6,892 nt of DNA from the NCBI GenBank assembly GCA_041688215.1, contig JBDNIO010000238.1, positions 1 to 6,892 of the forward strand. Reading direction: 5' to 3'. This document shows positions 1 through 5,206 of this stretch, piece by piece. The translations under genes and the position numbers were made by a program. This DNA comes from JBDNIO01 sp041688215. GTDB taxonomy: Bacteria; Pseudomonadota; Gammaproteobacteria; Nevskiales; Salinisphaeraceae. The first letter of the stretch is position 1; each line of letters opens with the position of its first letter. The notes below the pieces were generated by a model. The model did no database searches. It was given only the letters and a program-made list of their open reading frames with translations, and was not told where the DNA came from.

Positions 1-3
1 CCA

Positions 4-20
4 CGTCATTGCGAGCGCCC
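4..20 (+). repeat. Partial copy of the dispersed palindromic repeat
   Basis: The bases cgtcattgcgagcgccc match the outer end of the full repeat units further on (compare cgtctttgcgag at 86-97 and, on the minus strand, cgtctttgcgagcgccc at 189-205). The match stops after about 17 bases, so this is either a truncated copy or one half of a diverged pair. The assignment rests on similarity to the neighbouring copies only. Confidence 0.5.
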
Positions 21-85
21 CAGTCCGCCTATCGGTCGGCCACGAACCGAAATGAACGTGGGCAGCTACAGAGCAAGGTGGAAAT

Positions 86-205
86 CGTCTTTGCGAGGAG
101 GCCGCAGGCCGACGCGGCAATCCAGGCTGAGCCTTACCTGCGGCACCCACTTGATGATGCCTGTACCCTGGATTGCCGCGCGCCCTGCGGGCGCTCGCAA
201 AGACG
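86..205. repeat. Pair of inverted palindromic repeat units (REP/BIME-like)
   Basis: Two units of about 40 bases, at 86-126 and 167-205, are near-perfect inverted copies. Both have the outer end cgtctttgcgag and the inner end cgcggcaatccagg when read in the same direction. They differ mainly in the middle, where each unit carries its own small palindrome (ggcc-gca-ggcc at 100-110, cgccc-tgc-gggcg at 181-193). That the middles differ while each stays self-complementary suggests selection or a mechanism that preserves the hairpin. The intervening 40 bases are not obviously related. This is the layout of REP/BIME-type extragenic elements; no transposase is visible nearby. Confidence 0.75.
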
Positions 206-264
206 CAGAGAGCAAAGCGTTTTTGCGAACTTCCAGTCCGTCCTGACTTTGAGTGTGTACGAAG

Positions 265-294
265 TTCATTAAAAATAAGCAACTTAGATATTAT
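265..294 (+). promoter_or_regulatory. Possible weak promoter in AT-rich island
   Basis: TATTAT at 289-294 resembles a sigma-70 -10 box. The best partner is TTCATT at 265-270, with an 18-base spacer and only three matches to the -35 consensus. It lies in the only AT-rich stretch upstream of the DUF971 gene, which is the main reason to mention it. A transcript from here would include the hairpin at 301-370. Confidence 0.2.
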
Positions 295-300
295 GTTCAT

Positions 301-370
301 TAAGAGGAGGCGTAGCCGACGCGGCAATCTTCGGCTGGATAGTGAGATTGCCACGCTACGCTCGCAATAA
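301..370. repeat. Second inverted repeat pair, diverged copy
   Basis: The left arm at about 301-330 contains gaggaggcgtagccgacg followed by cggcaatct. The right arm at 345-370 (agattgccacgctacgctcg, then caataa) is its inverted counterpart with small gaps. The shared core of cggcaatc next to gcgag or gagg ties it to the units at 86-205. The loop is short (about 14 bases), so a transcript could fold into a long stem. It ends 43 bases before the start chosen for the DUF971 gene and would lie in that gene's leader if transcription starts upstream. Confidence 0.65.
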
Positions 371-412
371 CTCCTCGTCGTTGCAAGTGATTTGGATTTC
401 ATAAACGATCTT

Positions 413-763
413 ATGCAAGCCCCAACCGAAATAAAACTGCGCCGTCAATCCAAACTGTTGCAAGTCAGTTTTGAGGATGGTGCAAGCTTTGACCTGCCCT
501 GCGAGTATCTGCGCGTGTTTTCGCCATCCGCCGAAGTGCGGGGACACGGTGCGGGCGAGGGCGAACTGGTCACGGGCAAGCGCGGCGTGAATATCGAGCG
601 CATCGAGCCCATTGGCAACTACGCCGTGCGCCTGTGCTTTGACGATGGCCATAATACCGGGCTGTTTTCCTGGGCAGGCTTGCGTGAACTGGGCGAAGGC
701 TACGAGGCCAACTGGCGGTACTATCTGCACAGACTGCAAGCCAACAACGCAACCCGGGATTGA
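413..763 (+). CDS. DUF971 family protein (GBBH-like N-terminal domain)
   Basis: A protein of 116 residues made of one DUF971 (gamma-butyrobetaine hydroxylase N-terminal-like) domain. The family signature is clear: PTEIKLRRQSKLLQVSFEDG at 4-23, then LPCEYLRVFSPSAEVRGHG at 28-46, then GNYAVRLCFDDGH at 68-80 and the closing TGLFSWAGLRELG and W..YL segments. In gamma-butyrobetaine hydroxylase this domain binds zinc, but the role of stand-alone copies is not established. The gene commonly sits beside hslU or ubiE in gammaproteobacteria, which fits here. I chose the ATG at 413 because the family match begins right after it. A TTG at 392 would add seven residues that look unlike the family; neither start has a strong ribosome binding site. 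A 33-nt hairpin begins two bases after the stop. Confidence 0.88.
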   Translation: MQAPTEIKLRRQSKLLQVSFEDGASFDLPCEYLRVFSPSAEVRGHGAGEGELVTGKRGVNIERIEPIGNYAVRLCFDDGHNTGLFSWAGLRELGEGYEANWRYYLHRLQANNATRD

Positions 764-765
764 AG

Positions 766-798
766 CCTGTAGCGCAAGCGGCACGCCTGCCCTGCAGG
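766..798. repeat. 33-nt hairpin element, copy 1 (15-3-15)
   Basis: The arms at 766-780 and 784-798 are complementary at 12 of 15 positions, plus one G-T wobble, around the 3-base loop gca. Aligned to 4136-4168 it is the same length with 23 of 33 identical bases, nearly all in the arms. It starts two bases after the DUF971 stop codon. No run of T follows, so it would be a poor intrinsic terminator; a 3'-end stabilising hairpin or a dispersed extragenic repeat are alternatives. Confidence 0.6.
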
Positions 799-837
799 TA
801 CAGGCAGCGGGCAGACCTTTCCGCCGATTGCCTGTAC
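798..837. promoter_or_regulatory. Inverted repeat in the ubiE leader
   Basis: gtacaggca at 798-806 and tgcctgtac at 829-837 form a perfect 9-bp stem. The interior can add gcgg (807-810) with ccgc (821-824) after a one-sided 4-base bulge. It ends 36 bases before the ubiE start and is followed by acttttg, which has a short T run. It could act as a weak terminator after DUF971, an attenuator or leader structure for ubiE, or a protein-binding site. The sequence does not decide between these. Confidence 0.4.
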
Positions 838-873
838 ACTTTTGCGCTCTGCAAGATTCGGAAATAAGCAAAC

Positions 874-1635
874 ATGAATGACCAGGGCAAGCCGCAAGAC
901 AGCATAGACTTCGGTTACGAACAGGTTCCGCGCGGCGAAAAAACCGCACGCGTAGGTGCAGTGTTCGATTCGGTTGCCGGCAAATACGATTTAATGAACG
1001 ACCTCATGTCGTTCGGTGTTCACCGGTTGTGGAAGCACTTTACCGTGCAACTGTCTGCGGTGCGCAGCGGCGAACGCGTGCTGGACCTGGCCGGCGGCAC
1101 CGGTGATTTATCCGCGGCTATGGCCAAACGCGTGGGTGCGGAGGGTCTGGTCGTTTTATCCGACATCAACGGCTCCATGCTGCAACGCGGGCGCGACCGC
1201 CTGGCGGATCGGGGCGTAGTCGGCAATCTGACTTGCGCCCAGATAAACGCGGAGGCGTTGCCGTTCGCGGATGCCAGTTTCGATTGTGTAACCATCGGAT
1301 TTGGCCTGCGTAACGTTACCGATAAACCCGCGGCTCTGGCCGAAATGCAGCGTGTGCTGGCCCCGGGCGGACGCGCCCTTATTCTGGAATTTTCCAAGCC
1401 GCAGGTGCCGGGCTTGAGCGGTCTGTACGATGCCTACTCTTTTAACGTTTTGCCGCGTCTGGGCAAAATCGTGGCCGATGATGAAGACTCCTATCGTTAC
1501 CTGGCCGAATCGATCCGAATGCACCCCGATCAGGACACCTTAAGGGGCATGATGGAAACCGCCGGCTTCGCCCGCTGTGGCTATTACAATTTAACCGGCG
1601 GCATCGTCGCGGTGCACCGCGGCTATAAAGTATGA
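874..1635 (+). CDS. ubiE: Ubiquinone/menaquinone C-methyltransferase UbiE
   Basis: A class I SAM-dependent methyltransferase of 253 residues, the usual length. In ubiquinone synthesis UbiE C-methylates the 2-polyprenyl-6-methoxy-benzoquinol intermediate; in species that make menaquinone it also methylates demethylmenaquinone. Both family signatures are visible: YDLMNDLMSFGVHRLW at 38-53, and RVLAPGGRALILEFSKP at 160-176. The SAM-binding glycine motif LDLAGGTGD spans 70-78 and the acidic strand end VVLSDIN spans 93-99. The C-terminal YYNLTGGIVAVHRGYK is also typical. The ATG has a modest upstream purine stretch (ggaaa). Its stop overlaps the ubiJ start (ATGA), so ubiE and ubiJ are very probably cotranscribed and translationally coupled. 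The 110-base gap from DUF971 contains two hairpins, so ubiE may not depend entirely on the upstream gene for transcription. Confidence 0.97.
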   Translation: MNDQGKPQDSIDFGYEQVPRGEKTARVGAVFDSVAGKYDLMNDLMSFGVHRLWKHFTVQLSAVRSGERVLDLAGGTGDLSAAMAKRVGAEGLVVLSDINGSMLQRGRDRLADRGVVGNLTCAQINAEALPFADASFDCVTIGFGLRNVTDKPAALAEMQRVLAPGGRALILEFSKPQVPGLSGLYDAYSFNVLPRLGKIVADDEDSYRYLAESIRMHPDQDTLRGMMETAGFARCGYYNLTGGIVAVHRGYKV

Positions 1636-2234
1636 AGCTGCCGAGTGCCCTGCTTGGCGCGCTGGAGATTGGTCTTAATCAGTATCTATCCGGCGACGAA
1701 GCTGCGCTGGAGAGTTGCGCGGCGCTGGCCGGGTGTTCGCTGGCGGTTCATCTCACTGATCTGGACCTGGCGCTTTATTTTCTGCCGCACGCGCACGGCC
1801 TGCAGCTGGTGGACTATCTGAGTGAACCGGCGGACGTGCGTTTGTCCGCGCCATTGCCGGTGTTTGCGCGCACGCTATTCGCCGGAGACGAGGCCTCGGT
1901 GATGGGTGCGGGTTTACGCATCGAAGGCGATGTCGGCCTGGCCCAGGGTTTTGCGCGCATGTTTCAGCATATCGATCTGGATATTGAAGACTGGCTGGAA
2001 CCACGCATAGGCGAAATGCCCGCGCATTTTCTGGGGCGCGCGCTGCGCGGAGCCAGCACATTCGCGCGTCGCGCCGCGAGTACGTTATCACTGGATGCGG
2101 CCGAATACCTGCGCGAAGAAACCCGTGATCTGGTGCATCGCGAAGAAGTTGAAAACTGGACGCGCGAGGTCGACCGCCTGCGCGCCGACACTGACCGTTT
2201 GAGCGCACGCCTGCGCCGATTACAGCAGAGATAG
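1632..2234 (+). CDS. ubiJ: Ubiquinone biosynthesis accessory factor UbiJ (SCP2 domain)
   Basis: A 200-residue protein with an SCP2-like lipid-binding domain over roughly residues 10-120 and a charged helical tail (about 160-200, rich in E, R and L with heptad-like spacing) likely to form a coiled coil. The SCP2 signature is the segment IEGDVGLAQGFARMF at 97-111, followed by DIEDWLEPRIGE. In Escherichia coli UbiJ (formerly YigP) binds polyprenylated intermediates and, with UbiK, belongs to the soluble ubiquinone-synthesis complex needed for aerobic ubiquinone production. Here it overlaps ubiE by four bases (ATGA), with no strong ribosome binding site of its own, consistent with coupled translation. 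Unlike the compact ubiE-ubiJ-ubiB order of many relatives, ubiB follows only after a 271-base gap. Identity rests on both the domain and the position between ubiE and ubiB. Confidence 0.93.
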   Translation: MKLPSALLGALEIGLNQYLSGDEAALESCAALAGCSLAVHLTDLDLALYFLPHAHGLQLVDYLSEPADVRLSAPLPVFARTLFAGDEASVMGAGLRIEGDVGLAQGFARMFQHIDLDIEDWLEPRIGEMPAHFLGRALRGASTFARRAASTLSLDAAEYLREETRDLVHREEVENWTREVDRLRADTDRLSARLRRLQQR

Positions 2235-2350
2235 ATAAAGGTTCTAACGTTGACTCAGGTACCGCATAAAACCACATCTTCTTCCAGTGGCGCTCGACTA
2301 TTTATTTACGTATTCCATATTAGTTGCTTTCACCCACCCTCGATTATGAA

Positions 2351-2429
2351 CACAGAGGCGCCCGGAGGCGCACAGAGGGCCTTGCTTGTCTTAAAACTTT
2401 TCCTCTGTGCGACTCTGCGCGCCTCTGTG
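2351..2429. repeat. Large imperfect inverted repeat between ubiJ and ubiB
   Basis: The 28-base arms at 2351-2378 and 2402-2429 match at 25 positions, one of the three differences being a G-T wobble, around a 23-base AT-rich loop. Each arm contains cacagaggcg and ends in gcacagagg, so the unit also has an internal near-repeat of cagagg. The right arm is followed by ttttac, a short T run on the plus strand. The sequence type (cctctgtg...gcctctgtgg) looks like the dispersed extragenic repeats found in many environmental bacterial genomes. It could terminate or attenuate transcription from ubiJ into ubiB. The rest of the 2235-2505 gap shows no gene and no convincing promoter. Confidence 0.7.
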
Positions 2430-2505
2430 GTTTTACAAAAAGGGAAAATTAAGGCGTGTGGAGTACAACGCCGCCAAGACCTGATTCAGCGAGAGAGTCA
2501 CAAAC

Positions 2506-4125
2506 ATGTTTAGCCGTACCCGCCGCTTGTGGCAGATACACCGCACTGTGCGCCGCTTTGGCCTGGGCGAATTGCTCGAAGGCCGCGCGCCGGGCTGGCT
2601 GCTGGGGCGTGGCCGGCGCCACGATGACCCCATCGGTGTACGCATCCGTCTGGCGCTGGAATCGCTGGGGCCGGTGTTCGTCAAGTTCGGGCAGACGTTG
2701 TCTACCCGTCGCGATTTACTGCCGCCGGACATCGCCGAAGAGCTGGTCAAGCTGCAGGACCAGGTGCCGCCGTTTGCCGGCGAAGAAGCGCGCATCGCGG
2801 TAAGTGCGGCTTATGGCAAACCGCTGGAAGAGGTATTTGCAGCGTTTGAGACCGAGCCCCTGGCGGCTGCCTCCATAGCGCAGGTGCATGTTGCGCGGCT
2901 GCATCCCAAGCCTGGTGAAACCGAGGGCATGGAAGTCATCGTCAAAGTCCTGCGGCCGGGCATCAAGGCGCAGATTGCCCGCGATCTGGCGTTAATGCAT
3001 ATGATTGCGGATATGGCCGCGCGTTATCTGAGTGAAGCCCATCGTCTACGTCCGCGTGAGGTGGTGGCCGAGTACGAACGCATTATCTACGACGAGCTGG
3101 ACATGATTCGCGAGGGCGCGAATTGCAGCCAGCTGCGGCGCAACTGGCTGGGGTCAGACCTGATTTACCACCCCATCGTGTTGTTTGACTACACGCGTGA
3201 AAATCTGCTGGTAATGGAGCGTATTCACGGTATACCGGTGGATGATGTCGACGCCCTGAAAGCCGCCGGGGTGAATTTTCAGGTGCTGGCCGAGCGCGGC
3301 GTGGAGATATTTTTCAAACAGGTATTCCGGGATAACTTCTTCCATGCGGATATGCACCCCGGCAATATTTTTGTCGATGCCAGCAATCCCGAGCGCCCGC
3401 GCTACATCGGCGTGGACTTCGGCATTGTCGGCTCGCTGAATCCTTCCGACCAGCGTTACCTGGCGGAAAACTTTCTGGCGTTTTTCAATCACGATTACCG
3501 GCGCGTGGCGGAGTTGCATATTGAGTCCGAGTGGGTGCCATCGGATACGCGCGTGGACGAATTCGAGGGCGCGATCCGCAGTGTGTGCGAACCCATTTTC
3601 AACAAGCCGCTGGCAGAAATTTCCTTCGGCGTGATTCTGATTCGTCTGTTTGCCACCGCCCGGCGCTTCCAGATGGAAGTACAGCCGCAACTGGTGCTGC
3701 TGCAGAAAACCGTGCTGAATGTAGAGGGCCTGGGGCGCCAGCTTTATCCGGAACTGGACCTGTGGAAAACCGCCAAGCCGGTGCTGGAGCAATGGATGCG
3801 CGAACGCTTAAGCCCGGCTGCAACGCTGGAGCGCGTGCGCACCCACCTGCCGTTAATGCTGGAAACGCTGCCGCAGCTGGCCGGTACCTGGGCGCGACGC
3901 ATCGAAAGCGGGGTTGACCCCTCCGCGCAAAAAACCGAACGCGCGCTGGCGCAGATCAGTGCCGATATTCGCACGGCAAACCGGGCTACGCGCTTGAGCA
4001 TCGTGGGCACCGGGTTGCTGGTGTCTGGCGTAATTGCCGCCGTCCTGCCGCTTTGGTGGCCGTGGCCTGCGCTGGGTTTGAGTGCCGTGGGTTTGTGGTG
4101 CCTGTGGCGGTCTCGCGTTAAATAG
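2506..4125 (+). CDS. ubiB: UbiB, atypical kinase/ATPase-like ubiquinone biosynthesis protein
   Basis: A 539-residue protein, close to the usual length of about 545. UbiB-family (ABC1/ADCK/COQ8) proteins have a protein-kinase-like fold with ATPase activity and support ubiquinone synthesis at the inner membrane, probably by making lipid intermediates accessible. The hallmarks are in order: the family-specific KFGQ (KxGQ) motif at 60-63; the alanine-rich loop that replaces the kinase glycine loop, LAAASIAQVH at 119-128; the ATP-binding lysine in VIVKVLRPG (K147); the ExD motif E197-L-D199; the catalytic-loop HADMHPGN at 280-287 with metal ligand N287; and the DFG motif at 304-306. Two hydrophobic helices close the protein (about 498-516 and 518-534), forming the membrane anchor. 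The ATG has a weak purine stretch (gagag) about ten bases upstream. It is convergent with the minus-strand cassette. No key residue is missing. Confidence 0.97.
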   Translation: MFSRTRRLWQIHRTVRRFGLGELLEGRAPGWLLGRGRRHDDPIGVRIRLALESLGPVFVKFGQTLSTRRDLLPPDIAEELVKLQDQVPPFAGEEARIAVSAAYGKPLEEVFAAFETEPLAAASIAQVHVARLHPKPGETEGMEVIVKVLRPGIKAQIARDLALMHMIADMAARYLSEAHRLRPREVVAEYERIIYDELDMIREGANCSQLRRNWLGSDLIYHPIVLFDYTRENLLVMERIHGIPVDDVDALKAAGVNFQVLAERGVEIFFKQVFRDNFFHADMHPGNIFVDASNPERPRYIGVDFGIVGSLNPSDQRYLAENFLAFFNHDYRRVAELHIESEWVPSDTRVDEFEGAIRSVCEPIFNKPLAEISFGVILIRLFATARRFQMEVQPQLVLLQKTVLNVEGLGRQLYPELDLWKTAKPVLEQWMRERLSPAATLERVRTHLPLMLETLPQLAGTWARRIESGVDPSAQKTERALAQISADIRTANRATRLSIVGTGLLVSGVIAAVLPLWWPWPALGLSAVGLWCLWRSRVK

Positions 4126-4135
4126 CCCCGATCGG

Positions 4136-4168
4136 CCTGTAGGGCAAGACTGTGTCTTGCCCTACAGG
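4136..4168. terminator. Perfect 15-bp hairpin between convergent genes (copy 2 of the 33-nt element)
   Basis: cctgtagggcaagac at 4136-4150 and its exact reverse complement at 4154-4168 flank the loop tgt. It begins 10 bases after the ubiB stop and ends 6 bases before the stop of the minus-strand ligase gene, the right place for a bidirectional terminator. No T run follows on either strand, so Rho-independent termination would be weak by the usual rules. The same geometry recurs at 766-798, so it may instead be a dispersed extragenic repeat that also serves as a 3'-end hairpin. Confidence 0.6.
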
Positions 4169-4174
4169 GGCGGC

Positions 4175-5206
4175 TCAGGCCGCGGCGGATTTGCTTTTGA
4201 AGTTGCCGGTTTTGGCGACCAATTCCATGGCGAGTTCGACACGTTCTGAAGCGGACTTGGGTATTTTGGTAAGCGCTTCGACTTTTTTCAGCCGCTCCAG
4301 CAGACCTGCCTGATTGGCGATTTGTATGTTCAGCCCCGGCCGGGCGTTATATTCAAGGACTAACGGGCCCAGGTCGCGGTCGAGTACGATATCTACGCCC
4401 AGATATCCAAGTTGGGTCAGGTCGTAAGAGCGTGCGGCCAGTTCCATTTGCATCTGCCAGTCGGGGATTTCTATGCCGTTAATGGAGTTGCCGGTATCGG
4501 GGTGCTCGTCCAGAACGCGGTCGAACCACACGCCGTCGACGGTACGTCCGGTGCAGATATCAATGCCCGCCCCGATGGCGCCCTGGTGCAAGTTGGCCTT
4601 GCCGTCGGACTGGCGTGTGGGCAGGCGCACCATGCTGGCAATCGGCAAGCCGCGAAAGACAATGGTGCGGATGTCGGGCACGCCCTGGTAGCTGACCGGG
4701 TCGAAAATGGAATGCGGTTTGACGCGGTATTCAATAATGGCCTTGTCCGGCAGGCCGCCCAGGCTGTACATGCCGGACAATACGTTGGAGACGAAGTGCT
4801 CCACGTCGCCGGCGGAGATGATGATGCCGGAGGATTTGATGTATTTGACCCCGCGGCGCCCGCTGATAACCATGATCCCGTTGCCGCCCGAACCCTGCGC
4901 GGGTTTGATCACGAAGTCCTTGTGGTCGCCGATGATCTTTTCCAGATCACGCACCTGGTACTCGATTTCGATCACGCCGTACAACTCTGGCACGGCGATG
5001 CCCGCGTCGATGGCCAGGCGTTTGGTTTGCAGTTTGTCGTCCACCAGCGGGTAAAACTTGCGCTGGTTGTAGCGCATGATGTAATCGCCGTTGCGCGCGT
5101 TCATGTTGAGCAGGCCCATGCGGTTTAAGGTCCACGGCATAACCAGGGGCGGGTTACGCCGCGCTAGCCGGTGCAACAGGCGCAATCGGCGGGGGATTAG
5201 CGACAC
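4175..5206 (-). CDS. Alpha-L-glutamate ligase-like protein, RimK-type ATP-grasp
   Basis: A 343-residue ATP-grasp enzyme related to RimK, of the group annotated as alpha-L-glutamate ligase-like protein. Such enzymes use ATP to activate a carboxylate and join it to an amine; the real substrate of this group is not established. Visible features are the family opening NMNARNGDYIMRYNQRKFYP at 34-53, LVDDKLQTKRLA at 54-65, the ATP-binding lysine and glycine-rich loop in VIKPAQGSGGNGI at 99-111 (K101), DIRTIVFRG at 178-186, and the metal-binding end GVDIVL then LEYNARPGL at 284-292, with D272, E285 and N287 as likely ligands. I chose the GTG at 5206: it overlaps the stop of the upstream gene by one base (TAGTG) and gives a family-like length. 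An ATG at residue 23 is possible; an ATG at 5350 would overlap the upstream gene by 145 bases. The C-terminal tail is lysine- and alanine-rich. Confidence 0.9.
   Translation of the reverse strand: MSLIPRRLRLLHRLARRNPPLVMPWTLNRMGLLNMNARNGDYIMRYNQRKFYPLVDDKLQTKRLAIDAGIAVPELYGVIEIEYQVRDLEKIIGDHKDFVIKPAQGSGGNGIMVISGRRGVKYIKSSGIIISAGDVEHFVSNVLSGMYSLGGLPDKAIIEYRVKPHSIFDPVSYQGVPDIRTIVFRGLPIASMVRLPTRQSDGKANLHQGAIGAGIDICTGRTVDGVWFDRVLDEHPDTGNSINGIEIPDWQMQMELAARSYDLTQLGYLGVDIVLDRDLGPLVLEYNARPGLNIQIANQAGLLERLKKVEALTKIPKSASERVELAMELVAKTGNFKSKSAAA

Larger units (their letters stand above)
1..412. other. Intergenic region rich in palindromic repeats
   Basis: I see no convincing gene here. The open frames that cross this stretch are short, match no family I know and run through repeats. 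It holds a fragment of a repeat unit at 4-20, two complete units in opposite orientation at 86-126 and 167-205, and another diverged opposed pair at 301-370. An AT-rich island lies at about 262-303. In many gammaproteobacteria hslU lies directly upstream of the DUF971 gene, but no end of hslU is visible, so any such gene would lie further upstream. Confidence 0.7.

Noticed and set aside
9..370. Short open frames in the first 370 bases
   Set aside because: They run through the palindromic repeats, exist on both strands and show no family match or ribosome binding site.
1..370. CRISPR array
   Set aside because: The repeats alternate in orientation, are spaced unevenly and vary in their centres; there are no regular direct repeats with unique spacers and no cas genes.
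356..949. Minus-strand open frame of 197 codons across DUF971 and the ubiE start
   Set aside because: It runs through two recognised genes and their hairpin-bearing gap, and its translation shows no domain.
2250..2272. TTGACT at 2250-2255 as a -35 box for ubiB
   Set aside because: No acceptable -10 hexamer lies at 16-18 bases, and the hairpin would still stand between it and ubiB.
2250..2513. Open frame of 87 codons between ubiJ and ubiB
   Set aside because: It reads through the inverted repeat and into the ubiB start; its composition is not protein-like.
3154..3792. Minus-strand open frame of 212 codons within ubiB
   Set aside because: It is antisense to conserved UbiB motifs, including HADMHPGN and DFG, and has no recognisable domain or start signal.
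4412..5128. Plus-strand open frame of 238 codons antisense to the ligase gene
   Set aside because: It lies wholly inside the ATP-grasp gene, whose motifs are clear. Its product is rich in V, D, A and H, as expected from an antisense reading of GC-rich codons, and matches no family I know.
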